A DNA stretch of 64,000 nucleotides from Nymphaea colorata (lineage: Eukaryota; Streptophyta; Magnoliopsida; Nymphaeales; Nymphaeaceae): the NCBI RefSeq assembly GCF_008831285.2, contig NC_045140.1, forward strand, positions 4,009,528-4,073,527, given 5' to 3'. Positions 1-11,687 of this stretch are shown piece after piece. The number at the start of each line of letters is the position of its first letter. Position 1 is the first letter of the stretch. The notes under the pieces were generated by a model. It was not told the origin of the DNA and did no database searches. It saw nothing but the letters and a program-made list of their open reading frames with translations. A program made the position numbers and the translations under genes.

Positions 1-3000
1 TGTGGGCTCAATCATCATTTCACTGACCTTGAGTTTGAATAATGTCTTGTATGTTCTCACTTTAAGTTCAACCTGCTGTCTATAAACCAATTAACAAAAC
101 TAATTTTTTGTTCTCTTGGCTTGTGTCATCCAAGTCCTAAACTCCAAGATGAAGATTGGAGTTACTAAACTAAAGAATGGCCTATATTGCATGTTCATGC
201 GACCTTGTTGGCATCTCAAATCAAATGCCATGGTTTCGCCAACTTTTTTTTTATCATAAACCAAAAAAAGTTATGTTTTTGTTTCTATTGAAAATACTAG
301 TTTTTGTTACTTCTAGTATTAGCTTTGATCTATGGCATTGGAGGTTGGGACATCCTTTCTCGACTAGAATAAATTATTTTCTGCTTAAAATCCTGATATT
401 GTTTTTGTTCAAACTGCTTGTGTGAAATATGTGCCATTTTTGGACAAACCTGACTTTGCTTTGACTTAAGTAAAGTATCATCCAATAGATCTTGTGAATT
501 GATCCATGCAGATGCCTGGGGACCTTATTCACATCAATCCTTAACGAAGCTCATTTCTTTTTAGTTTTGCATGGTTTTACAAGAACAACTTCAATTTATC
601 TATGTCATACAAACATGAGTCTGAGTGCTTATTAAAATTTCAATAAGGTTGAAAATCAGTTCAATACTACCATATTTAAGTTTAGATTTGATCATGGTTT
701 GGAATTTGTATTTCAAGAAGTTTAAGGATTTTCTAAAGATAATTGAATCATTCATGAATGGAGTTTCATACATACACCACAACAAGATGGTGTAACAGAA
801 ATGAAACATAGTCATTTGTTATTAGTGGTTAGAGCACTAAACTTATCCATAAAATTTTGAGGAGAATGTGTTTTAACTGTTGTATATCTTATTAACATAA
901 CATGTTCTGAATTATAAAGGGCAAAACACCCTAGAGAAAATTTTCGATAAAAAAACTTCATATAATCATCTAAAAATTTTTGGGTGTTTATATTATGCAA
1001 CAAATTTGAAACAAAAGATAAATTTGATGAAAGGTCACATAAGTGCATATTTTTGGTTTATCCATTTGGAAGAAAAAGCTTAAATGCTATATGATTTGAA
1101 AACAAAAAAAATGATTTGTAGTAGGAATTTAATATTTCACTAGTGTGTATTTCTTTTCCAAGGGATTCAAAACTAGTCTGCATCAAGTGTGATACCTTTA
1201 ACTTTGATTGAACATTCATCCAATGATTTTAAAAATATACTTCATGAAGGAGGGCCTCAACTTATAGGATCTATAGATATCTCTAGTATCGAACCACACC
1301 AAGAAAGAATCTCTAACATTAATTCAAAACCCATAACAACCCTGTCACCAAAATTTAAAAACTCATCAACTAATCTTCAATATGACAATCTTATTGAAGT
1401 TATCCCATAGCTTCATCATTCATCAAGAAACTGTAAGCCTTTTGTTTTATTGCAAGACTTCTATTGGAATATGTTCAATTGAAGCTCACAAGCTTAGTCA
1501 TTGTCAAGGACGTATTCTGGTTGTCACCTTCATGTAGTGGAGTTTCTTTCAAGAAATTCTTTCCTAATTAAAAATCTTTTCTGCTCAATACTTCTCATGT
1601 CCTTGATCTGGTTATCTATAGTGAAGCAATAATCATTTTTGCTGGAGGAATGTCACGACAGGAATCAAAGCATTAAAGGAAAATAAGAACTGAATTTTGA
1701 CTCTATGTCCATCCAAAGTTACCCCAATTTACTGAAAATTCCATGTAGAGTTGCCTCAATTTGGTGTAAATGGGTGTTCTGAAAGAAGTTAAAGGTTGAT
1801 GGACAAATTGAAAGACATAAAACCATAGATTGAATGTTCAGATTATCATGAAACCTCCGCACCATTGTGAAGATGGTTAGTGTGCTTGTTATTGGTTGTG
1901 GTCAAATATGGAAGATACTGCAACAAATTGACATCCATAATGCATTCTTTAATGGGAGTTAGAAGAATATGTTTACATGGACTTGCCTCCTGGATATGGA
2001 AGAGAGGAGAAGAGATGCATATGCAAATTAATCAAATCCATTTATAGAAATAGGCCTCAAGAATTTGGTTTCATAAGCTCTCGATTGCACTTGAAAACTA
2101 TAAATTCAAGTAATCTAAATCAGATTATTTGTTGTCTATTTGCTTTGAAGGTAAGATGTTTTGTGCTATTGTTATTTATGTGGATGACTTGATATTAGCA
2201 CAGAATAATCAAGAGTTGCTTTCTAATATAAAGCAATATTTGAGTAGTATGCTGCATATAAAGGACCTTAGAACATTGAGGTACTTCCTATGGATTGAGC
2301 TTGCAAGATGGATGAATGATTTATCTCTTTCAAAGAAAACATTGTTGGAGATAATAGATGAATGTGGTTGTCCAAATGCTAAGCCATGTGAGGCACCCAT
2401 AGAGCATCAAAATGATTTGTCATCAAGGGATGATCTTAAGGATGCAACCAAGTACTGTCATCTTGTCGGCAGATTAATATATTTAGCTATTCAAGGCTGG
2501 ACATTTTATGTGATGTCCATGTCCTCAAAAAATTTATGTAGAAACTAAAAAAAAAAAACCATTATGCAACAACCTCAAGAGTAGTACGTTGTCTTAAAGC
2601 CAATCTATGGCAAGAAATATGGATTGCAGCACAAAATCAATTGCAAATCAAAGTCTTCTGCGATTGGGGGGCTTGTAGAGAAATAACTGACTATTGTGTA
2701 CTCTTGGGACACTACTTGGTGTCGTGGAAAACATAAAGAGGTCTCATTTTTAGATCTTCAATTGAAGTTGAGTATACAGCCTTAGCAAAAGTAGCATGTG
2801 AAATCTAAAGGTATTTTATCCAACTCATTGTTGTAGCTTATTGTGCCAAAAACCAACTCTTTATATTGTAGCAAATCTCGTTTTCCACGAACGCATAAAA
2901 CACATAGCTTTATACTATCATCTTTTGTGGGTTACAGGTCAAATTCGAACAACGTATAGCTTCAAAAAATCAAGTTGCAAATATATTCACAAAAGCTCTT

Positions 3001-3045
3001 AGCAAAGGCAAACCGAGTATCATACTACAGTTTGAGGGGACTTTC
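1..3045 (+). mobile_element. Decayed Ty1/Copia retrotransposon, pol region (5' part outside window)
   Basis: Translating the + strand and allowing many frameshifts and stops gives the Copia pol order. A pre-integrase motif (WHWRLGHP) lies near 330-360. Integrase-like sequence spans about 480-1130, including the stretch near 775-840 that resembles the family's ERKHRHLLEVARAL segment. Reverse transcriptase runs about 1910-2545, with an intact catalytic YVDD motif at about 2174-2188. An RNase H-like segment (SSIEVEYTALAK) lies at about 2757-2792, and the usual C-terminal NQVANIFTKAL motif at about 2969-3001. No continuous polyprotein survives, so the copy is dead. Gag and the 5' LTR are not in the window. 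The integrase-before-RT order is diagnostic of Copia rather than Gypsy. Confidence 0.9.
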
Positions 3046-3345
3046 AATGGGTCCAATATTTGTTCAAGAGGCTCGAATTATTTTATCTGAATCTATGCAT
3101 CATATTGGTTGATTTGTTTCGATTCAAATCATAATAGAATCAAGTCATACAAAAATTCATTAAAATTGTAATCATTAAAATTATTGATTTTTTGTATTTA
3201 GCCTCATCTATATATTCATTTTTGCTATGAAATAAAGATGTAGAATATTTTTCAGTTCACTCTACTTTCTTGAGCACTATGCAATGCTCCTATTCTGTTT
3301 TTGAGAGTTCTTTGTTTATGCTTTGTTTCTTCATCAAAGTGTGAT
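3033..3345 (+). repeat. Polypurine tract and probable 3' LTR of the Copia remnant
   Basis: A purine run (TGAGGGGA, 3033-3040) follows the end of the pol remnant, where a plus-strand primer site is expected. The sequence after it has LTR-like signals: TATATATTC near 3210, AATAAAG near 3231 and a T-rich 3' portion. The LTR right end is not precise because no 5' LTR is available for comparison. Confidence 0.45.
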
Positions 3346-3776
3346 ATTCTCTTCTATGGAGACGCCTGCTATTATATACATCAACACTCATGATTTTACA
3401 ATTATAATGTGGACTTCTTTTTTTCTTGAACTTGTTCTCTATCGTCCTGCATGTGGATACGTCCAATATAAGTTTAAAAAACAGGTGATCAACATCTGTC
3501 CATAGAAACCAGCTCTCTTTAATCTCTCCATAGTATGAAGTTCATCAAATACACAACCCAATGATTTTTGTCTTTGAGTTGATATGCTGGTGGACTCAGC
3601 CAAGTAAGCTTGAACCAAATTGGTTGACACTTACAGGATCCTTTTTAAAAAATAAATTAGTTGTTTTTATTTTTTACAAAAAAATTGTGTTTCTAAGGCA
3701 CAAATTCGTGCCGATACACATGGCCCGATACAGCCCGCACATCGTTAACCGATCCGATGACAATCTCCACTAGGCC
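3346..3776. other. Intergenic, no gene seen
   Basis: Between the Copia remnant and the RPL13A promoter there are only short ORFs without recognisable domains. Base composition shifts from AT-rich to more GC-rich after about 3700, consistent with entering a promoter. Confidence 0.5.
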
Positions 3777-3779
3777 GTT

Positions 3780-3785
3780 ATATAT
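3780..3785 (+). promoter_or_regulatory. Possible TATA element upstream of RPL13A
   Basis: TATATA lies 221 bp before the RPL13A start codon. If used, transcription would start near 3810 and leave a 5' UTR of about 190 nt containing the telo-box at 3843-3851. Many ribosomal protein promoters lack TATA boxes, so this is tentative. Confidence 0.3.
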
Positions 3786-3842
3786 GTATCGACCCGGGTG
3801 CAACGTAGGGGCAATTTGGTCGTTTAATAAAATCCTCGTGAA

Positions 3843-3851
3843 AAACCCTAA
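3843..3851 (+). promoter_or_regulatory. Telo-box (AAACCCTAA) in RPL13A promoter/5' UTR
   Basis: An exact AAACCCTAA lies 155 bp upstream of the RPL13A ATG. Telo-boxes near the transcription start are a known feature of plant ribosomal protein and translation genes, where they support expression in dividing tissue. The motif and its placement are seen; its use here is inferred. Confidence 0.6.
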
Positions 3852-4005
3852 GACCACCAAAAGCCCTGTTGCGACTACGTCGACTACTACTGCTACTAAT
3901 TCTTCAAATCCCAAATTTATCCTGGTTTCTCCTGGAAGGAGCGAGGGCAGGGGGGCGAGAGAGACAGAGAATTGAGAAGTCGAAGGAGGAGGAGGAAAGA
4001 AGAAG

Positions 4006-7000
4006 ATGGTGTCGGGATCAGGCGTCTGTAAGCGGGTTGTCGTGGTGGACGCGAGGCACCACATGCTTGGGAGGCTGGCGTCTATCCTGGCGAAGGAGCT
4101 CCTGAATGGACAGAGGATCGTCGTGGTGCGGTGCGAGGAGATCTGCCTCTCCGGGGGGCTTGTTCGCCAGAAGATGAAGTACCTCAGGTTCCTGCGCAAG
4201 CGGATGAACACCAAGCCCTCCCACGGCCCCATCCACTTCCGCGCCCCCGCCAAGATTCTCTGGCGCACCATCCGCGGGTACCATTTCTTGCTGTTTCCCC
4301 CTATTTTTGCATCTTCTGGTTTTCATTCTTATTTATGGTGTTCGAGTTGATTCGATTTCGGATTGTTGGGACGTCGTTCCGGATTCAGCATGATCCCCCA
4401 CAAAACCAAGCGTGGCGCTGCCGCTCTGGCGCGGTTGAAAGCGTACGAAGGGATTCCGCCACCGTATGACAAGAAGAAGAGGATGGTCATCCCTGATGCC
4501 CTCAAGTGTGTACCCCTCTCTTATTCGTTTTTTTTTTTGTTCTTCTCTTGGTCTCCCCATGCTGTTTGGTCGTTTTTTAGGTTACTTCGGTTAATATTAT
4601 GATGTTGAGTTGTCCATATTGGTTTAAAATTTTAGGGTTTTGAGGCTTCAGACTGGGCATAGGTACTGCTTGCTAGGTCGTCTGTCATCGGAAGTTGGGT
4701 GGAGCCAGTATGATACCATCAAGGTAATCCTTTTCTTCTCTGTTATGTAATGTGAAGCTTTGCTGGTTTGATTGCACGCTGTATTCACGCATGAATTAAT
4801 ATCTGTTTGTTAAAATATGCTTATGCTGGTGTACTCTTGCGCTTTTTTCTCCTCTTGTTATGTCATTTGAACATGTGCACTCCCTGTTTATTTTTTTTTA
4901 CGTATGTAGTGGTGAAATATTGCTCTTTGTGATAATGGAAGCTAAACTTCGTAATGCACGAGAAGTATATGAATAGGATGATGCATGTTTTTATGGGCCT
5001 TCTTCCTGCACTCTGATGGCCAAAGTCTAAAGAAGTCGGGGATAATTAGGTCATGAAGAACAGAATGTGAGGAACGGAAAAAGCAAAGGAACGTATAAGT
5101 AACCATGCATGCTTATGAGACTGCGAGGCCTTCTTTAAAGGCCAGTTGAGTGGAAGGCATGGTGCACCGTTGAAGAAGTTATGCAATATGAAAATGCTGC
5201 TATCAGTTTGAGGTTCTCTTTGTGTGCTATAAAAGCTAGCTTCTTTGTAAGTACATCAAGTCTCCATTTGTTGAGTGTGGCAAGACAAGACTAAGGCCCT
5301 ATCTGAGATATGGTCACCTTTTCTTGAATAAGTTGTACTTGTCATGTTATGCAGACTGTAGTTGCAGCTGTTTCTGCTTATTTCTTGGTATGGGATCCAC
5401 TTGTAGTCTTGATATTTTTAAATCTGTTCCCCTTTTTCCAGAAGGGAACAATGGTGCATTCAAAACTAGATTATGGACAAGGGCAAATGACATTTGGAGG
5501 AGAATTCTACATGTTAAAATTTTGGGATTGAATAATAAGAATGCTCCACAGCATCAATGAGCTGCAGATTACGTTAGTGACATTTAATAGGACCTTAGTT
5601 GTTTAAATCTGGACTAGTCTGACTGGTCAGTTTCAGTCAGTTACCGGCCGGCCTGTGCTTCAAAGTTCAAATCAGGGATTTATTGGCCAGAGTAGTGAAC
5701 TAGTCAGTCTAGTCGTTGATTAGCTGGCTAATCCCTGACCTACAAATATACATGTCTTCATTGTATAAATATGTCTTTTTTGTATTTATTTCCATTCATT
5801 TATTTATATTCAACTGACTTGGACCAAGTCAGACTGACCAGTCCCGACTAGTTTTTTAAGGGTCTTGAGGGACCTGTGTCTGCTTTCTGATTTCTACAAC
5901 TTATAGTAGGACAGTTTCAGACATAATGGATGTAACAAGTTTATGAAGTAGGTTGGATCCACAAGTTAGCATAGCATAAACTGGTAAACCTTATGATATG
6001 CTGTTACTTTCTGGAAAAAAACACCATTGGCAATTTGGAGTCCCATACCAGTGAGGAATGTTGGTTCTTACTTTTTAAAATTAACAAAGAAGTGCATCCA
6101 CATGTATCGTTTGTAGGACCCTCACAAAGGGGAGGTTGTTGTGGATTGACAGTCCTTGCAATTAAATTTAAAAAGTTTCCCTTTCCAAGATAAATTTAAG
6201 CAGGCTCGTTTTTCCCTTGCACAGTATGATTGACACGTTATACAAAAGTGTAACTATATTTTAAGTATGGAGTGTCATGTTTTAAACTCAAATCTGTTAT
6301 TTTGTTTCACAAGCTTACTGTTTCTTAATAATACTTTGAAATTCTATGTGTACATGTGTAACTGTGATATGCACCTTTACTTTCTTTAGGCTTCTGGGTT
6401 CTAGACATTTCTCTGCTTTATCAGAATTGGGGGGTTTACTGTTATTTCATGAATTAACAGAATATTTAGCAAACTAGAGTGTCTTGAACAGAACAATAAA
6501 GAGTTGACAGCTATGATCCTAATTGGGATTGTTCGTCATGACCTTGAAATTGTTCTTCTTGCATGTCAATGTGACTTATTTTGTAAATACTAAATAGTGG
6601 AATGCATCATGCAACTGTTAGTCTTTTTGTGGCATGTTCAGCAAACTAGAGTCCTGCATCATGCAACTGTTAGTCTTTTTGTGCCATGTTCAGCAAACTA
6701 GAGTCCTGCATCATGCAACTGTTAGTCTTTTTGTGCCATGTTTAGCAAACTAGAGTCCCTTGAACTGAGTAGTTGAATGCCTGTCAAGTTGGAGGCTTAA
6801 GCAGGCCAATTCAGTTCCGTTTTAGAACAGATTTTGCAAGTCCCATCTTGGATGAGGCCTCAATGAGTCCTCGACTTACTGTGAGGTCTATCCATGTCAG
6901 GTCCAAGTATGCCTTAAAATTTTTAGATCCATTTGAGTTGATGAGTTTGAGCTATAACTGTTTCGGTATTAGCTAGGTGGATATTCATTAACCTCATTTT

Positions 7001-8747
7001 TTTTAATAGACCCTGACTGGATTCAATTCCTGTATGTCATTGGTTGGTTATGGCTATTTACCATTGCCACAGTATTTCTGTGAAATTAAATTTGTCTACA
7101 AGACCATAGATATTCTAACCTTTGTACTTATCAATGTTTAACACCATATTTTAGAAAATTGTTATATCTGTAAGTGCAAGAAGATGTCTCCTCTTTTTGA
7201 ACAACTAAAAGTTATCTTTTTCCTAGTTGATGCTATATACGAGTAATGTTTTGAATTTTAATATAGCACTTCTGAGGTAAGAAATTAGCATTGATCTAAT
7301 CTTGATCAGAATTCAAATAGAGTTAAAAGTTAAGATAACAATTTGGAGATGGTTAGGTTGATATGGAAAAAGCACGTGTTAAGTTGGTTTAGGTTAGGAT
7401 GTCAACTGTTTAGATTTGGGTTGGATATAGCTGTGCCCGTATCTGATTAATTGGATCTGGCTTGGTCTGACTTGCAGTGGGATGTTGGGTTCTAACTTCT
7501 AACATAAAATACAAGTTGTATCTGAACTTTTACATGTAATTGGTTTTGGATATCCATCAAAATGGATATTTACTGGTTTCTCTAAGAAAAACTATAACCA
7601 GTCTACATCTGATTACTGATCAGATGTGATTTTCTTATCTGATCTGAACTGCATATTAGGCTATCTCCAAATACTTTTACATTCCCCGGTTCTTATGTAA
7701 AGGATTGTATGTGAAAGGGAATGTCATGTCTTCAGGCTTGTATTGGTTTGAGTTTGAAAAATCAAGTGCACATGTGGGTTGGATAACAATGTGCATTGAA
7801 CCGGGTGTTCAGTTCAGTATGCTATATAGATCTATTGTAGGGCATGTGTCTTTCTTGTTATGGTTCAGTTTTCTTGGGGCATATCAACCCAGTAACTTGC
7901 TCTGCTTCGGTTTGTGCTGCTGATGAGAGATCAAAGAGCGAAGTTTAAGTTGGTTTTATGTGTAAGAGGGGGATTGAGAGAGAGAGAGTGAGAGAAAGAG
8001 AGTGTGTTTTGGTGTTGTGCTGGAGTCTGTTTTACATGCATATTGTATCAACTTCCATTTAGTATAATTTCTGTTGCTTGAGTGAATGCTTTTGAATCTT
8101 AAAGATTAAGTGGGGTGTCCATTCACGCCAAGACATGGTAAGTCAAATGTCCTGAAGCAAGAGACCTTGGCAACCTATTGCAGCATGTCATCTCCTGGGG
8201 AAACCAGTTCTCTCTTTTCTGAAATGAAGCTGGTTATCTGGGGAAGAGGTTTTGTGTGATAATATGCATTAATCTGGTGTTATTTCTGATACAAAATCCC
8301 ATTGTTGCTGCTGCATGTTATGGAAACCCGCTCCCCCCCACCACCAAAAAAAAAATGAAAGTGAGAGAAAGGTACCTTTTGTAGATTTTACGGTTTATGG
8401 ATCTCTCAAATATGCATATGTACCTAGTACACGTTTTAACCCCATCTCCCCATACGTATAGCAAATGGTAGCTGTAGTCCTGCCTGTAATGGGAAAAAAT
8501 GTCATTTTCATTGGCCAATTTATCCTTGTGATGTTTAGTACTCATTTTTCTTGTTGTGAGTAATATGTATTGTTTGAATCTCATCTATCAAATCTTACTG
8601 TAGGAACTGGAGGCAAAGAGAAAGGCCAGATCCCAAGTCATGCATGAGCAGCGGAAGCAATTGAGAAAACTGAGGTCCAAGGCTGAAGTGGCAGCAGACC
8701 ATCAACTTGGGGCCCAACTTGATGTTCTTGCACCGATAAAGTATTGA
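4006..8747 (+). CDS. RPL13A: 60S ribosomal protein L13a (uL13), 4 exons
   Basis: Encodes cytosolic large-subunit protein uL13. Exons: 4006-4277, 4389-4505, 4636-4723, 8604-8747, giving 621 nt including stop and 206 aa, the usual length for plant L13a. All junctions are GT-AG and phase-consistent (for example GG|C for Gly before MIPHKTKRG). Family signatures are intact: [15 protein letters not shown] at the N-terminus, the [19 protein letters not shown] block (about residues 45-63), [17 protein letters not shown] after the first junction, and the C-terminal [10 protein letters not shown]. The start is the first ATG after a purine-rich leader and gives the expected MVSGSG. Intron 3 is 3880 bp, far longer than introns 1 and 2 (111 and 130 bp), and carries repeats at 5585-5865, 6604-6759 and 7395-7650 plus a GA-rich run near 7974-8003. 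A telo-box precedes the gene. The gene looks intact and functional. Confidence 0.97.
5585..5865. repeat. ACTAGTC/GACTGGTCAG-rich repeat in RPL13A intron 3
   Basis: The segment repeats short words such as ACTAGTC, CAGTCTGAC and GACTGGTCAG in both orientations. Its left end (GGACTAGTCTGACTGGTCAG) is partly complementary to its right end near 5830-5855. This resembles the subterminal structure of the small TIR elements elsewhere in the window, but no clear target-site duplication was found. Confidence 0.4.
6604..6759 (+). repeat. Three tandem copies of a 52-bp unit in RPL13A intron 3
   Basis: Units at 6604-6655, 6656-6707 and 6708-6759 begin GCATCATGCAACTGTTAG. The first two differ by a single base; the third has one more change and diverges at its last few bases. 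This near-identity suggests a recent local duplication. A related fragment (AGCAAACTAGAGT) lies just upstream near 6468-6480. No function is evident. Confidence 0.9.
7395..7650. mobile_element. Truncated TAGGATGTCAA-type MITE-like element in RPL13A intron 3
   Basis: The left end TAGGATGTCAACTG matches the terminus shared by the elements at 11276, 34309, 50709 and 53256. It is followed by the same degenerate words (GGATATC, GATCTGA, TTGGATCTG). No clear right terminus or target-site duplication was found, so this copy is probably truncated or decayed. Confidence 0.5.
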
Positions 8748-10732
8748 TTTTACCGGAGTGTCAATTTTGCGTAGAGCATCAAAGAAAGTCAACGTTCTTC
8801 TTGGTTTGTTGCTGCTGTGGGTTGAGATGGAGTTTACAATTATTTTGTTTGTGTGTTGTCTTTGAATTAGATCCTTGGTACACTCCGAAATTTACCATTT
8901 AGAACATCTTGAGTTAGAGCTCACGTGGATGAGGCGGTTTTACATTTTTATAACTTATAAATAGTGCGTTATTCAGATATGCTCTTACTTGAATCCCGCC
9001 TTCTGTCTATATTCTAGAAAAGCTTCGTTTTATAATTTATTAGCTCGAACTATAACTTTGTTGATAAGTGGCAAATAGCGCATGCCTTCACCATTTTCTC
9101 GTTGGAGTTGACTACTTTTTTGCTCGTCAAATTTTGTCTTTGTACTAGAACCTTGCTACTTCGAGATTTATTGCCTGGTCATCAGTTTTTGCAGGTGCTA
9201 TTCTACTATAATACATACAGTGTGTTCTCACACATTCTTGTGATACATTCTAGTTGATGGTATATCATGGTTCTATTCAGGTTTTAAAGTAGCTTTGGAC
9301 CCTGGAAACAAGGGTTGGGAGAGGGCTTCGGACCCTGGAAACAGAGGAATGGGCACCTCCCTTACGCAAAGCACATGGGATTACTGGTCTTTTGGTAGGT
9401 AGCAGTGCTGCTACGTCTCGCCACGCTGGGTCTGCACTGCTGCTTCTCTCTACGCCAATCTAACTTGGGTCTTGTAGTGTAGGTCACCTTGTGCAACAGT
9501 TTATAGCCATGGGATCACTTGTAGCTGCAACGTTGTTAGAGAAGTAAATCGATTATGTGGGATGGATCACATCTGAAGAGGTGAAGTGCGCTTCTCACCG
9601 CTAGGAGCATTTCATGGGCATTCGCCTCAGCCAGTTGGTATCTTTCTATTTTTAAAAAAAGAAAAAATCAAACCTCTCTCTCTTGGCAGCCCCAACTTGT
9701 GGCTCCCATTAAAGTTTTCTCTCTATATTCTATTGGTGACCTTGTATATATATATCTCTCTTTCTCTTTCTCTCTCTCCATTCCATTGTAGACTTGGAGT
9801 GGAACAGAAGGTCGAAATGCCCACCAATCAGCCCTTGGAAGCCAAGGATTTGGTTACTCTCCTTTGTAACATCTGTGCTTTCTTAAAATCACCCTGAGAA
9901 CCACTGGTAGCCTTTCAATAGTCACCAGTTCTAGACTTGGTCGTTCAACTGCTGCATCACATTTTTTTTCTGTAGCTTTTGTAACAGAACATTATAAAGT
10001 GGATATGCACATGGTGTTCATCTTCTTATTTTGCAAACATGTGCAGACAAGCAAATATGTGAAAATATGTGATTTAGTGTAAACATTGGGAAAGATGGGC
10101 AACTTTATAATTCATGTGTTTCCATGATTTGTTAATGATGTATTCAGGGTCATAGTAGAGAACAGACCTGTCTACGAAACCTAGCAAGCTTTTCAAAGAG
10201 AACGCAGCAATGTGTAAGCTTATGCTAGAGCCACATCAATCTTAGCGTTGAATTTAGAAATTTCATCTTACAAAAGATGCAAATAACAAAACTATTTTTA
10301 ATTTTTTTCAATTTTTAAAAATGGTTGTCACTTAGTTGTTCTTTTTCAAAATTTCGATAAGTTATTGACATTATATTTTTACTACTTTGATCCTGGAATT
10401 TATGCTTTAATGCCTCAAGGCTTACGTCTCTTCTCATGACAAGCTCAACGCCTCATTTTGCTTCATTGCCTTTAGCAACATTGCTTATAGCGTAGGTTTA
10501 CAAGTTGGTAGAAAGTAAGTGCACTTCACAGCAGTAGCAGAATTACAGAGTGTGGCCGCCTTTCAAAAGTCTCATTGCAGAAGCTAGAGCCGGGTCCAAA
10601 GTCCAGTCACATGCAATGCCCACACCAGACTCATGTGAGCCACCCAAACTGCTCTTCGCCAAAAAAATCCCGGCCCCCAGCCATTAATTAACAGAGTTCT
10701 GCTGCTACCATTTTTAAGAGACCGCCTTAAAG
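8748..10732. other. RPL13A 3' flank and intergenic DNA
   Basis: Begins with the RPL13A 3' UTR. No ORF here shows a recognisable domain. A TA/CT-rich microsatellite occupies about 9746-9780. The stretch 9290-9600 is somewhat more GC-rich than its surroundings but has no identifiable gene. Confidence 0.5.
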
Positions 10733-10960
10733 GAGCATAACTTAGCTGGTCATGTTAAGGGTTTGTTAATAGCAGGTTTCTAGTTCGATTCTGTGGGCGC
10801 TATACTTGCATCGTAAGGTGGTGGGATGCAACATCCAAGTTCACGGATATATCGCTACCATCGCTGAATGGTAGGGATAAACTTCCCCCTCATCATCGGA
10901 GACCACCTATCTTACATGCATCATGGTAGGTGTGTGGAAGAAAACGTCTTATACGTTCTT
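10733..10960 (+). mobile_element. tRNA-derived SINE-like repeat
   Basis: The sequence starting TTAAAGGAGCATAACTTAGC looks like a tRNA-type RNA polymerase III promoter. An A-box-like TTAGCTGGTCATG lies at about 10742-10754 and a B-box-like AGTTCGATTCT at about 10782-10792, roughly 40 bp apart. Plant SINEs derive from tRNAs with this layout. No clear A-tail or flanking duplication was seen, and it is not a foldable intact tRNA gene. Confidence 0.45.
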
Positions 10961-11275
10961 CTCCATGCTCTCAGACACGCCCTTAGAGGTTCATGGCCAA
11001 TCTTTGAACCAATCCTTCGTTGAATATTCAATGTATTTGCTTCTTTCATATGTCTCACGTCACCAGAATTCTTTATTATAACATCATGGTCTCCACTAGC
11101 ATGTTACTTCTGGGACAAAAATATACATATGCCAATGGCGCATCATGTCATGTATTCTTGTTGTCACTGTGGCGTTTTTTTTATTGTATCTCAAAGGGAA
11201 ACTGCTGGGGACATACGGCGAACCTTCAGGCTTCCAAGAGATTTGAATATTGATACTTGTCATATTCCTCCTGAA

Positions 11276-11687
11276 TACGGATGTCAACAGATAAATAGAA
11301 CTGGATGTACTTTTATAACCGTTTTTTTTTTATATTTACGTACTTAAATTTGAATTGGAATCCAAATATGAACAAAGAAAAGTCGTGTATGAATCTGAAT
11401 CCAATCTATATCTCATTTTTACATTCATGTGTGAATCCAAGTCTACATTTTGAACCAAATCTGACCAATTTTTAAGGATGTTGGATATATGATATCTATT
11501 CTAAATTAAATCTGATTTAAATCCGAGTCCCATTCAAATATTTATGTATTTTCAAATATGAGCGTCCTTGTTCATCAAATCTGAACCAATCTGATTTTTT
11601 AATTGGACATTAAAGTTTTATGCATATCCATATTTTTGGTACGGCTTGATGGGATGTCTGATCCAAATCGAATAATTGATGTCCCTA
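11276..11687. mobile_element. hAT-like non-autonomous TIR element, TACGGATGTCAA ends
   Basis: The left end TACGGATGTCAA is the inverse of the right end TTGATGTCCCTA, allowing mismatches. Flanking 8-mers CTCCTGAA (11268-11275) and CTCTTGAG (11688-11695) match at 6 of 8 positions, as expected of an ageing 8-bp hAT target-site duplication. The interior is degenerate GAATCCAAATCTG-type sequence with no transposase. It belongs to the same family as 34309-34752 and 53256-53678. Confidence 0.7.

Noticed and set aside
3693-4271. 192-codon minus-strand ORF over RPL13A exon 1 and promoter
   Set aside because: It is the antisense shadow of the GC-rich RPL13A first exon and leader; the sense strand is unambiguously RPL13A.
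9586-9897. 103-codon + strand ORF
   Set aside because: It runs through a CT/TA microsatellite that encodes low-complexity residues, with no domain or splice context.
10742-10800. A tRNA gene near 10742
   Set aside because: A- and B-box-like motifs exist, but the arms do not pair as a tRNA and no acceptor stem closes; a SINE is more likely.
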